From positions 62,001 to 126,000 of the forward strand of contig NZ_SISG01000002.1 in NCBI RefSeq assembly GCF_004310685.1: a stretch of 64,000 bases of DNA. The letters are read 5' to 3'. Source of the stretch: Glaciihabitans arcticus (GTDB lineage Bacteria; Actinomycetota; Actinomycetes; Actinomycetales; Microbacteriaceae). The translations under genes were made by a program, and so were the position numbers. This document shows positions 7,468 to 17,386 of the stretch, one piece after another. Numbering within the stretch: position 1 is the stretch's first letter; each line of letters starts with the position of its first letter. The notes below the pieces were generated by a model that made no database searches, was not told where the DNA came from, and was given only the letters and a program-made list of their open reading frames with translations.

Positions 7468-8693
7468 CGCCGCACCGCCGCGGACGCTCGCGAGCCGCCG
7501 GGCTCGGTATCGGTGGATGCCGGCACCCGGATCAGCACGGACGTGCCCCGCCCGGGGGTCGACCAGAGCTGCACGGACCCCCCAACGCCTTCGATGCGCG
7601 AGCGCACGGAATGCCGAAGTCCCAGTCGATCGGAACCCGTCTCGCCGATGACGAATCCGACTCCCGCATCGACGACCATGACCGACACGTCGGATTCGGA
7701 TCCGTAGAGAACGACCTCGGCGCGATCGGTTCCCGCGTGGTCGACCACGTTGACGAGGCACTGCCGCACGGCGAGTGCCACTGCCGTCGCGCCGTCGACC
7801 GCGAGCCGGGAGAGCGCCGACAGGTCGCCGCTCACGTCGATCGTGAGACCCCGTGCACCGATCTCGTCGATGACTTTCGCGAGCCTGCTCGTCGTCCAGA
7901 CCGTCGATGTCTCTGCGGCACTCTCCCCGTGGCCGAGAAGCCACTCCTCGCCGACCAGGGCAGACAGGTCCCGTTCGATCTGCTCCCGCAGCTTGCGCGG
8001 AAGCTGTTCGTCCCCCGCCTCGGCGATTGCCGCGAGGTTGCCGAGCACCGTGTCGTGAAGCATCGCGGCGGCACGGATCTCGAGCGATTGCCGCACCGTG
8101 GAGAGGTGCTCGTCACGCGCGGCGCGGTACAGGCCGGGTCCCGCAGCGAGCACCCGGGTGCGTCCGGCGGCGATGAGGGCGAGCACGATTCCGAGCAGGG
8201 CGACGACGATGATCGTTGTACCGTCCAGTCGCGCGGGCATTCCGCTCGGCATCGCGCCCAGCACCGTCGCGAAGCCGCCGAAGACGAAGGCGGCGAACAT
8301 CCAGCCGGCGGCGGGAAGCACGCCGGAGCCAACCCCGCCGATCAGGATCAGCGCAACCTTGGGCAGGGTGAAGATGAAGGTGTCCGTGGTCGTCGCGGTG
8401 GGGTAGAGCTGGCTCGACGCCAGCACGAACCAGAAGATGCTCGCCGACCCGATGAGCAGGTAGCCCACGGTTGCGGCGAGACTGGGTCGCCAGGCGAGCA
8501 GCCACAGCATCGCGAGCATGGGCAGCAGGGCGAGAGTCGTGGGCCAGAGCAGCCTCTCGGGGTACGCGGTCTGCAGCAGGAGCGTAGAGGCGATCGTGAG
8601 CAGAAGGCAGACCGCCGCAGTCACGTGGCAGGCCCGCGCGTAGGCCCAGCTCACACCGTGGGATGCGAGATGGATGGGGAACCCCAACGACAT
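7464..8693 (-). CDS. NarL-type sensor histidine kinase
   Basis: The 409-residue product has five or six membrane helices (about 24-180) and then a cytoplasmic kinase module. The phospho-accepting histidine is probably His213 in AAMLHDTVLGNL, a variant of the HisKA_3 box. The ATP-binding domain has the N-box RQCLVNVVDHAG (Asn315), VDAGVGF (Asp342) and a closing GRGTSVLIRVP. The first residues MSLGFPIH are short and polar, so the start is reasonable. It heads a four-gene overlapping operon (kinase, inactive partner, regulator, tdk) and starts 75 bases after the ABC-F gene, so read-through is possible. A sequence resembling an element in front of the second kinase gene lies at 8745-8759. The stimulus is unknown. 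Confidence 0.85.
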   Translation of the reverse strand: MSLGFPIHLASHGVSWAYARACHVTAAVCLLLTIASTLLLQTAYPERLLWPTTLALLPMLAMLWLLAWRPSLAATVGYLLIGSASIFWFVLASSQLYPTATTTDTFIFTLPKVALILIGGVGSGVLPAAGWMFAAFVFGGFATVLGAMPSGMPARLDGTTIIVVALLGIVLALIAAGRTRVLAAGPGLYRAARDEHLSTVRQSLEIRAAAMLHDTVLGNLAAIAEAGDEQLPRKLREQIERDLSALVGEEWLLGHGESAAETSTVWTTSRLAKVIDEIGARGLTIDVSGDLSALSRLAVDGATAVALAVRQCLVNVVDHAGTDRAEVVLYGSESDVSVMVVDAGVGFVIGETGSDRLGLRHSVRSRIEGVGGSVQLWSTPGRGTSVLIRVPASTDTEPGGSRASAAVRR

Positions 8694-8744
8694 CCGTACG
8701 CCCCTTCGTGCCCACCAGTGTTACGAGCGTAGGTCACCCTAACC

Positions 8745-8759
8745 CCGACTACCTCCCCC
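8745..8759 (-). promoter_or_regulatory. Element shared by both kinase-operon upstream regions
   Basis: The sequence reads CCGACTACCTCCCCC on the plus strand and lies about 52 bases before the kinase ATG. The second kinase gene has CCGACTACCCCC (33330-33341) as one arm of a perfect palindrome about 25 bases before its ATG. A TACGCT box 17 bases downstream on the minus strand would place this element in the -35 position of an activated promoter. A regulator site is inference. Confidence 0.4.
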
Positions 8760-8768
8760 AGTTCGGGT

Positions 8769-10397
8769 TCAGGCCAGGCTTCCCGCGATGAGAGCCCGGT
8801 GTGGCCCCGACCAGCGGCGTCGCAGCCACCGGTCGTGGCTCGCGATGATGACCGCGCCGGGATAGCCGCCGAGCGCATCCTCGAGCTCTGTCGCAAGGCC
8901 GAGCGACAGGTGGTTCGTGGGTTCGTCGAGCAGGAACACGTGCGGTGGCCGCGCGATGATCGTGGCGAGGGCGAGCCTGCGCTGCTGCCCGATCGAGAGC
9001 GAGCCCACGGCCCGGTCGAGGTCGCGCTGCGGCAGCAGGCCGAGGCTCGAGAGAGGCACGGTCTCTTCGCGCCGATCCCCCACCGCGTCGCGGTAGATCA
9101 CGCGGGCCGATCGTGTCGCGTCCTTCCACCGAACGTCCTGCGCGAGCAGACCGACGCGCAGCCCGCGACGCCTGCGCACCGAGCCCGACGTCGTGGCGAG
9201 CTGCCCGGCGAGCAGCTCGAGCAGGCTCGACTTTCCCGCGCCGTTCGCACCCGTGAGCAGCAGCCGGGTCGTCGGCCCCACGGTCAGGTCGTCGATGGCG
9301 AGACGCCCCTCGACCCGCGCGTTCTCAACGCTGATGAGGGCGTCCGCATCCTCCAGTGAATGCCAGCCGTTCGGGATGCCCGCAAAGCTCAGGATCTCCG
9401 TCGGCCGCTCCACGCGGCTCCGCTCGAGGTCGTCGAGCCTCCCCCGCGCGTTACGCACCCGACGACTGATCTGGCCTTCCACCGTGTTCTTCTTGAGACC
9501 CTTCGCCATCCTGTCGTTGTCACGCCACGGTCGGTTGTGCGCGATGTCCCGCGAGGTCGTGGCGATGGAGAGCTCGAGCTCGCGCAGCTCCTGCTCCTCC
9601 GCCTCGAACCTCGCCTCCCAACGGGCACGCTCGGCGGCCTTCGCCCCGAGGTAGTCGGTGTAGCTGCCGCCGAACCGACTCACGGTGCTGCGAGCGCCCG
9701 AATTGGGGTCGATGTCCACGAGCGCCGTGGCGACCTCGTCGAGGAAGGCCCGATCGTGACTCGCGAAGATCACCGGACCCCGCCAGTCGAGCAGCTGCTC
9801 GCGCAGGAAACCGACCGCAGCGTCGTCGAGGTGGTTGGTCGGCTCATCCAGCACCAGTGCATCAGGACGGGAAAGCAGTAGCGCGGCCAGCGCCACCCGG
9901 CTGCGCTGCCCACCCGAGATCGCGGCCAGTGGACGGTCGAGCGGCAGCCGCCCCACCCCGAGGCCCGCGAGGAGAGCGTCGCGGCGCGAGTCGACAGTCC
10001 ACAACTCGGCAGCCTCGGCCGCGGCGAGGGCTCGTTCGTACCTTTCGGAGGCCGTCTGGCTCGTCGCGGCGGTGAGGTGGGCTGCGGCATCCCGCACCTC
10101 GGTCTCGAGAGCTCGCAGAGGCGCGATCGCCCGCTTGATGAGATCGCCGACCGTCTCGCGGGGGCCGTGCACAACCTCCTGGCGCAGCAGGCCGGTGCGA
10201 CCTGGGCGCGAGACGATACCGCGGTCGGGCTCGATGTCGCCCGCAAGAATGCCGAGCAGGGTCGACTTGCCTGCACCGTTCTCACCAATGAGGCCGAGGC
10301 GCTCGGCACCGTCGATCACGAGCGAGAGGTCGGAGAACACGGCGCGGTCACCGAAGGAGTGGGAGATGCCGCTGAGGGAGATGTGTGATGTGCGCAC
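8769..10397 (-). CDS. ABC-F subfamily ATPase (ribosome-associated)
   Basis: The 542-residue soluble protein has two nucleotide-binding domains and no membrane segment, which defines ABC-F. The first domain has GENGAGKST (38-46), SGGQRSRVALA and LDEPTNHLDD; the second has GANGAGKSS, the slightly altered signature SIGQQRRLALA and LDEPTNHLS. The inter-domain linker carries a charged coiled segment. ABC-F proteins bind the ribosomal E site; some displace antibiotics and others are housekeeping translation factors, and sequence alone does not decide here. The GTG start has AAGGGG 7 bases upstream, and that ribosome site can pair with an upstream leader segment (see leader entry). It precedes the two-component operon on the same strand. 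Confidence 0.9.
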   Translation of the reverse strand: MRTSHISLSGISHSFGDRAVFSDLSLVIDGAERLGLIGENGAGKSTLLGILAGDIEPDRGIVSRPGRTGLLRQEVVHGPRETVGDLIKRAIAPLRALETEVRDAAAHLTAATSQTASERYERALAAAEAAELWTVDSRRDALLAGLGVGRLPLDRPLAAISGGQRSRVALAALLLSRPDALVLDEPTNHLDDAAVGFLREQLLDWRGPVIFASHDRAFLDEVATALVDIDPNSGARSTVSRFGGSYTDYLGAKAAERARWEARFEAEEQELRELELSIATTSRDIAHNRPWRDNDRMAKGLKKNTVEGQISRRVRNARGRLDDLERSRVERPTEILSFAGIPNGWHSLEDADALISVENARVEGRLAIDDLTVGPTTRLLLTGANGAGKSSLLELLAGQLATTSGSVRRRRGLRVGLLAQDVRWKDATRSARVIYRDAVGDRREETVPLSSLGLLPQRDLDRAVGSLSIGQQRRLALATIIARPPHVFLLDEPTNHLSLGLATELEDALGGYPGAVIIASHDRWLRRRWSGPHRALIAGSLA

Positions 10398-10481
10398 GGA
10401 GACGCCCCTTCTCGAGATACGAGAGATTCCCGCCGGGCGGAGCCTCGGGCGCGGGACGGAGGGGGCGTTACAGGTTCACGA
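10398..10481 (-). promoter_or_regulatory. ABC-F mRNA leader with leaderless mini-ORF and ribosome-site sequestration
   Basis: A predicted transcript starting near 10481 begins with GTG AAC CTG TAA (10479-10468), a three-codon ORF at the very 5' end. Immediately after its stop, ACGCCCC (10469-10463) is complementary to GGGGCGT (10408-10402), which contains most of the Shine-Dalgarno sequence of the ABC-F gene. A shorter CCGCC/GGCGG hairpin lies between. The layout matches translational attenuation as known for antibiotic-resistance leaders, but the structure is predicted by eye. Confidence 0.45.
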
Positions 10482-10487
10482 GGATCG

Positions 10488-10517
10488 AGGCTAGCCCCGA
10501 CCCTCGCAACCTGTCAA
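10488..10517 (-). promoter_or_regulatory. Promoter for ABC-F gene
   Basis: On the minus strand a perfect TTGACA (10517-10512) is followed after 18 bases by TAGCCT (10493-10488), a TANNNT-type actinobacterial -10 box. Transcription should start near 10481-10479. It lies in the 126-base gap behind the mqo gene. Confidence 0.6.
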
Positions 10518-10523
10518 CAGGAG

Positions 10524-11996
10524 CTAGCGCGCGATCTGCAGCGAGCGAGCAGTATTCGTCATGACCTCGTCAGCCCGCTTCGGGTCGTCGGAGAGCAGCG
10601 TTCCGTAGCTCGGCACCATGGCGGTGAGGGCGGGCTTCCAGCCCTCGATGCGATCGGGGAAGCACTTCTCGAGCAGACCGAGCATGATCGGCACGGCGGT
10701 CGAGGCTCCCGGAGAGGCACCCAGCAGGCCGGCGATCGAACCATCAGCGGACGCTACGACCTCGGTGCCGAACTGCAGCACTCCGCCCTTCTTGTCGTCC
10801 TTCTTGATCACCTGCACGCGCTGGCCCGCGGTGATGCGGTACCAGTCGGCGGGATCGGCGCTGGGCACGAACTCGCGCAGCGCATCGAACTTGGTGTTCT
10901 TGCTCGCGGTGAGCTGGCTGAGGAGGTACTTCACAAGGCTTAGGTTGCTCGCACCGGCCGCAACCATCGGCACGAGGTTGTGCCAGCGGATCGACGCGAA
11001 CAGGTCGAGCAGCGAGCCGGACTTCAGGAACTTCGGGCTGAACCCCGCGTACGGCCCGAACATCAGGCTCGGGTTGCCGTCGACGACACGCAGGTCGAGG
11101 TGCGGCACCGACATGGGCGGCGAGCCGACCGAGGCCTTGCCGTAGACCTTGGCGACGTGGCGGGCGACGACCTCGGGGTTGTCGGTGCGCAGGAACTCGC
11201 CGCTCACCGGGAAGCCGCCGAAACCGCGGATCTCTTTGATGCCCGACTTCTGCAGCAGGCCGAGGGCGTATCCGCCTGCACCCACGAAGACGAAGCGTGC
11301 GTGCGTCTGCATGGGCGTCTGGCCGACCTCGTCGCGCCAGGACACGCGCCAGGTGTTGTCCTTCTCACGCTTGAGTCCCGTGACCCGGGCGTGCCCGGTG
11401 AACTCCGCACCATTGTCGGTCAGGTAGCGGATGAGGGTTCGGGTGAGGGCGCCGAAGTCGACATCGGTGCCTGCAGCGATGCGGGTGGCAGCGATGGGCT
11501 GCGACTTCGCTCGCCCCGGGATGAGCAGCGGCGACCAGCCACGAATCACCTCGGCGTCTTCGCTGAACTCGAGTCCGGCGAACAGCGGGTGGTCCTTGAG
11601 TGCGTCGTACCGCTTGCGAAGGTATTCGACGTTGTCCTCGCCCCAGACGAAACTCATGTGGGCTGTCGCATTGATGAAGGATGACGGTTCCGGAAGCTTG
11701 CCGGTGTCCACGAGGTGCGCCCAGAACTGGCGTGACACCTGGAACTGCTCGTTCACCTTCACGGCACTCGCGATGTCGATGGTGCCGTCGGGACGCTCGG
11801 GCGTGTAGTTGAGCTCGCACAGGGCCGAGTGTCCGGTGCCCGCGTTGTTCCACGGGTTCGAGCTCTCGAGGGCGACCTGGTCGAGCCGCTCGAAGATGCG
11901 GATCTCCCAGTCGGGCTGCAGCTGCTTGAGGATGGTGCCGAGCGTGGCACTCATGATGCCGCCACCAATCAGCGCGACGTCGATGGGCTTCTTCAC
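10524..11996 (-). CDS. mqo: Malate:quinone oxidoreductase
   Basis: The 490-residue FAD enzyme oxidises malate to oxaloacetate and passes the electrons to membrane quinone; it is the usual malate-oxidising enzyme of many actinobacteria. The N-terminal dinucleotide motif is VALIGGGIMSATLG, followed by SSNPWNNAGTGHSALCELNY, which is diagnostic for Mqo, and the C-terminal PSYGTLL and GWKPALTAMVPS blocks. The GTG at 11996 gives the canonical length; a longer reading frame upstream would overlap the SGNH gene and lacks conservation. No signal peptide is present, in keeping with a peripheral membrane enzyme. The upstream lipoprotein gene ends only 10 bases before it, so they may be co-transcribed. 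Confidence 0.94.
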   Translation of the reverse strand: MKKPIDVALIGGGIMSATLGTILKQLQPDWEIRIFERLDQVALESSNPWNNAGTGHSALCELNYTPERPDGTIDIASAVKVNEQFQVSRQFWAHLVDTGKLPEPSSFINATAHMSFVWGEDNVEYLRKRYDALKDHPLFAGLEFSEDAEVIRGWSPLLIPGRAKSQPIAATRIAAGTDVDFGALTRTLIRYLTDNGAEFTGHARVTGLKREKDNTWRVSWRDEVGQTPMQTHARFVFVGAGGYALGLLQKSGIKEIRGFGGFPVSGEFLRTDNPEVVARHVAKVYGKASVGSPPMSVPHLDLRVVDGNPSLMFGPYAGFSPKFLKSGSLLDLFASIRWHNLVPMVAAGASNLSLVKYLLSQLTASKNTKFDALREFVPSADPADWYRITAGQRVQVIKKDDKKGGVLQFGTEVVASADGSIAGLLGASPGASTAVPIMLGLLEKCFPDRIEGWKPALTAMVPSYGTLLSDDPKRADEVMTNTARSLQIAR

Positions 11997-12006
11997 GGCT
12001 TCAACT

Positions 12007-12663
12007 TTACCCGCCCGCGGGCAGGCCCAGTTTCGTGAGCTCAGAGTCCATGCGCTTTGCCATCTCCGCGTAACCGTCGTTGTTCGGGTGCAGCCCGTCC
12101 GCGGCCATCCATTCCTGGTGACCCTCGATCCAGTGCGAGGCGCCGGCGATGTAGTCGGACCCGGTGCGCTCGGCCGCATCCCGAACCCAGCCGATGATGA
12201 CCTCGACCGATTCGGGGCGGTCATCCGTGTACCAGAACGGCTCGACCACGATGAAGCGCGCGTCGGGCAGGGCTGCGGTGAGCTTGTCGAAGTCGGCGTT
12301 GATGGCGTCGTAGATCGCGTTCGCCTCTTCGGGGTACGAGAAGTTGTCGTTCAGCCCCATCGTGACGAATACGATGTCGGGATCGTTGGCGATGACCTGA
12401 TCGGGCAGGTCGTCGACGCTTCCGCGGTTGGTGACGAAGCCGAGGCCGTTGACGCTCGGGTTGAACTCCTGCCAGTTGCGGGCCTTCGACACGATCGTGG
12501 ACCAGCGGAGGTCGGCTGCGCTGGCGCCCGTGCCGAGAGTGTAGGAGTCGCCGTAGAACGCGACCTTGTCGCCGGTGCCCGTGACTCCCGTCGCGTCGGG
12601 GGTCGCGCAGCCGGCGAGGCCCGCCACGATGAGGATGGTGGCGGCCGCAAGAGTTCGCTTCAT
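12007..12663 (-). CDS. SGNH/GDSL hydrolase lipoprotein
   Basis: The 218-residue product starts MKRTLAAATILIVAGLAGCA, a lipoprotein signal with the lipobox LAGC (lipid-modified Cys19), so it is expected on the outer face of the membrane. The SGNH catalytic blocks are present: YGDSYTLG with nucleophile Ser40, the GLND block with Asn, and DGLHPNNDGY with Asp189 and His192. The family are esterases or lipases acting on acyl or acetyl esters; the substrate is unknown. The start is fixed by the signal peptide. Upstream lies a 248-base intergenic stretch with dispersed short repeats, and the next gene is divergent. Confidence 0.85.
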   Translation of the reverse strand: MKRTLAAATILIVAGLAGCATPDATGVTGTGDKVAFYGDSYTLGTGASAADLRWSTIVSKARNWQEFNPSVNGLGFVTNRGSVDDLPDQVIANDPDIVFVTMGLNDNFSYPEEANAIYDAINADFDKLTAALPDARFIVVEPFWYTDDRPESVEVIIGWVRDAAERTGSDYIAGASHWIEGHQEWMAADGLHPNNDGYAEMAKRMDSELTKLGLPAGG

Positions 12664-12745
12664 GTCAGCTATTCGACACCGTCGCGGGTTTGGGTGGGTT
12701 GGGGGCGCGCTGGTGAGTGCGCTTCTGCAGGACTTTCCGGGGGCA

Positions 12746-12804
12746 CGTACCGCTCCGCAGGATTCTCGACGCCCTTCGAGACGGTTCTTCCTGCGCAACT
12801 GCAC
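12746..12804. repeat. Dispersed intergenic repeat, two copies in opposite orientation
   Basis: CGTACCGCTCCGCAGGA (12746-12762) is the reverse complement of the copy at 13863-13879, and TCCTGCGCAACTGCAC (12789-12804) is a related copy in the other orientation. A fragment CGCAGGAACG follows at 12866. They lie in the divergent region between the SGNH and DUF559 genes, in which I see no further gene. Confidence 0.55.
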
Positions 12805-12911
12805 ACGGGGGCGGGCACGTCCTCTCCTCCCCCGATGACGATTCGGGATGTCCCTACGCACTTTTCGCAGGAACGCTCCGATGAATAGACCAGTCCGACA
12901 ATGTTCGTGAG

Positions 12912-13802
12912 ATGAAGACCGAACTCCGCACGACTATGCAGAGCGCCGGCGGGCTCATCCGCACGAGCACGCTGCGACGCCTCGGGTTCACACGCCGCGA
13001 CATCGAGGCCGGACTCAAGGAAAGGAGCATGACCCGCGTCTTTCGTCCATGGGTCGCGCTGAGAAGCGCAGAGCGGGACGCGATCATCGCCGTGAGTCAT
13101 CACGGCCGACTCACCAACGCGTCGGCCCTCGGAAGCTATGGGGTGTGGCGCGGCCTCGATCGCGCCGTTCATGTCCTCGTACCCAGGACGGATCGCGGCG
13201 CTGCCACAGCTCCCCCGGTGTCACTCGAGGTGTTCGTCGCTCCGGAGCATCCCACCAACGGAGTGGTGAGGCACTGGGGCGGCGCTCCACCAGGCAACCG
13301 GGAATGGCGGGTGCCACCGATTCACGCTCTTGCGTCATTCGCACTCACGCAATCCGCAGAGATGTTCGTCGCGGCGGTCGACAGCGCGCTGCACGAGAAG
13401 GTCGTGAAGCCCTCCGATATGCCGGAGTTGCGAGCCCTGCTCCCGCGTCGACTGCGGAGACTCCTCGACCTGGTAGACGAAAGGTCCGAGGCGGGATGCG
13501 AGTCGCTCGCACGACTGCGTCTGGCTCCATTGAGTCGGTCAATCGACATTCAGGTGCAGATCGGACCTCACCGTGTTGATCTGCTCGTCGACGGCTGGCT
13601 GATCATCGAGATTGACAGTGAGAAGTGGCACTCAGGGACCCGCGTCGCCGACAGTCGACGTGACACCGACCTGATCCGTCGCGGCTACCGCATCAAGCAC
13701 TTCGACTACTCCGAGGTGATCTACGAGTGGCCCAAAGTTGAGGCGTCAATCATTGAGATGCTTCGAAACCCGCCCGCGACGCGTCCGGCGCGTACCGCTT
13801 AG
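12912..13802 (+). CDS. DUF559 (Vsr-like nuclease fold) protein with AbiEi-like N-terminus
   Basis: The 296-residue product has an N-terminal region resembling the winged-helix antitoxin-like domain found in AbiEi proteins (IRTSTLRRLGFTRRDIEAGL, then FRPWVAL) and a C-terminal DUF559-like region (about 220-285) with VDLLVDGWLIIEIDSEKWHS and LIRRGYRIKHFDYSEVIYEW, a Vsr/PD-(D/E)XK-type pattern. Such proteins are common and multicopy in Microbacteriaceae and often annotated as type IV antitoxin-like regulators; no toxin gene is adjacent, so a toxin-antitoxin role is not supported. The ATG at 12912 follows a GAG-containing stretch without a good ribosome site. Confidence 0.7.
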   Translation: MKTELRTTMQSAGGLIRTSTLRRLGFTRRDIEAGLKERSMTRVFRPWVALRSAERDAIIAVSHHGRLTNASALGSYGVWRGLDRAVHVLVPRTDRGAATAPPVSLEVFVAPEHPTNGVVRHWGGAPPGNREWRVPPIHALASFALTQSAEMFVAAVDSALHEKVVKPSDMPELRALLPRRLRRLLDLVDERSEAGCESLARLRLAPLSRSIDIQVQIGPHRVDLLVDGWLIIEIDSEKWHSGTRVADSRRDTDLIRRGYRIKHFDYSEVIYEWPKVEASIIEMLRNPPATRPARTA

Positions 13803-13833
13803 CAGGAAGTTCGGGCCAGTCCCGCAACGCAAG

Positions 13834-13879
13834 TCCTGCGCAACGGTACAGCCGCATGAAATTCCTGCGGAGCGGTACG
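13834..13879. repeat. Two direct copies of a 17-base intergenic repeat
   Basis: TCCTGCGCAACGGTACA (13834-13850) and TCCTGCGGAGCGGTACG (13863-13879) match at 14 of 17 positions and lie 29 bases apart in the convergent gap between the DUF559 gene and asd. Related copies occur at 12746-12804 and 23298-23356. No T-run or long hairpin accompanies them. Confidence 0.6.
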
Positions 13880-13893
13880 GGCCAACCCGAGTA

Positions 13894-16303
<2,410 letters not shown>

Positions 16304-16406
16304 GTGGTACTCCCGGGCAGTCTCGATGTGCGGCGCAGAATTCGCGCCCACCGGTCGATCTTAGCCAATCCGGCAGACCCGGATCGCGAGGTTACGAGAG
16401 GCAGGC

Positions 16407-16934
16407 ATGGTCGTCGAATACGTCATAGCGTCGAACGACCTGATGCGCCGTTTGCTCCCCGCGGGCGGTGACGAGTACACCTACCCACGGCCCCTTCGCA
16501 CGCTGCTCCGCCAGGGCATCAGCCGAGAAAGCGGCGGCCTGTTCTTCGGGAGCCACCTGCGGGCGAATCGGCACCTCCTCTCTCCCAGCGACATCGTCGG
16601 GTCCGAGGCGCTCATCAACTCGTTCCACATCGAGGATTTCGTCTCCGCGAAACTCGGGGTCGGCTCCGATGCATGGGCACGGCAGTGCGTGGGGCTTGCC
16701 GTGCAGTTCGGCCGCGACGTGCTCGAGATGGCCGCGAACGCGTTCCCCCAGCCGATACGCATAGCGATCACGCTCGACCAGGGCACCCAGCTCTTCCCCG
16801 GCGACGAGGAGGGCAGCGTGCCCAGCTGCACCCTCAGATTCTGGGGCATCCGCCCGGGCGTGCCCGAGTATTTCGCCGAGCCGTCCGCCTACGACACGGA
16901 GCCCTTCCTCCTCCTCTCCCGGGTCGAGTCGTGA
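16407..16934 (+). CDS. Uncharacterised protein, first of a tandem paralogous pair
   Basis: I do not recognise the family of this 175-residue protein. It begins MVVEYVIASNDLMRRLLPAG; landmarks are LRTLLRQGISRESGGLFFGS, INSFHIEDFVSAKLG, WARQCVGLAVQFGRDVLEMA and CTLRFWGIRPGVPEYF. It has no signal peptide or membrane helix. Each of these blocks has a counterpart in the same order in the next gene, so the two arose by duplication. The ATG follows GAGAGGCAGGC and the stop overlaps the next start as GTGA. It is divergent from lysC, with 103 bases between the starts. Function is unknown; nothing nearby points to a particular role. Confidence 0.72.
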   Translation: MVVEYVIASNDLMRRLLPAGGDEYTYPRPLRTLLRQGISRESGGLFFGSHLRANRHLLSPSDIVGSEALINSFHIEDFVSAKLGVGSDAWARQCVGLAVQFGRDVLEMAANAFPQPIRIAITLDQGTQLFPGDEEGSVPSCTLRFWGIRPGVPEYFAEPSAYDTEPFLLLSRVES

Positions 16935-17377
16935 GCGCCGTGATTACCGCGAACGACGAGATGCAGCGGTGGGTGGATGACGCCGCGCGTTACCCGCGCG
17001 CGGTGCCGGCGCGCCTCAGGCTGCTGCTCGACGGCGGACTCGCCCAGGTTGCGGGCGGCACCTACTTCAGCGAGCCCTCGGCCGACCTCGTGACGCGACT
17101 TCCGGCCGCCGAGCTCGAGGCCTTTGTGAACCAGGTGTCGATCGACTCTTTGAAGACCGTGCAGCGGCTCGAGAAGGGCTCCGAACCGTGGTGCTACGAA
17201 GCCGTGGCGATCGCCATCGCGTTCGGGGAGCGGGTGCTGGAGCTTGCGGGCGGGTTTGTGACGGTTGTGCTCGATGTCGATGAGGAACGGTCGTCGTGTG
17301 TGCTGCGGCTGACGTCGGAGGCGTGGCATCCCGCACACCCTGATGAGGTTGCGTGGCTGGAGATGACGCGCGACTAG
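16931..17377 (+). CDS. Uncharacterised protein, second of a tandem paralogous pair
   Basis: The 148-residue product starts with GTG inside the GTGA overlap with the previous gene. Landmarks ITANDEMQRWVDDAARYP, LRLLLDGGLAQVAGGTYFSE, FVNQVSIDSLKTVQRLEKGS, CYEAVAIAIAFGERVLELAG and CVLRLTSEAWHPAHPDEV line up with those of its neighbour (for example QCVGLAVQFGRDVLEMA against YEAVAIAIAFGERVLELA). It is soluble, acidic and of unknown function. Its end is 9 bases from the convergent recR stop. The strict coupling suggests the two products are needed in fixed ratio, perhaps as a heteromer, which is inference. Confidence 0.7.
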   Translation: MSAVITANDEMQRWVDDAARYPRAVPARLRLLLDGGLAQVAGGTYFSEPSADLVTRLPAAELEAFVNQVSIDSLKTVQRLEKGSEPWCYEAVAIAIAFGERVLELAGGFVTVVLDVDEERSSCVLRLTSEAWHPAHPDEVAWLEMTRD

Positions 17378-17386
17378 AGGTACCGG

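Noticed and set aside
12912-13802. Type IV toxin-antitoxin system
   Set aside because: Only an AbiEi-like N-terminus is seen; there is no adjacent nucleotidyltransferase toxin gene.
13834-13879. Minimal CRISPR-like array
   Set aside because: Only two 17-base copies with a 12-base spacer, no cas genes, and related copies lie singly in other intergenic gaps.
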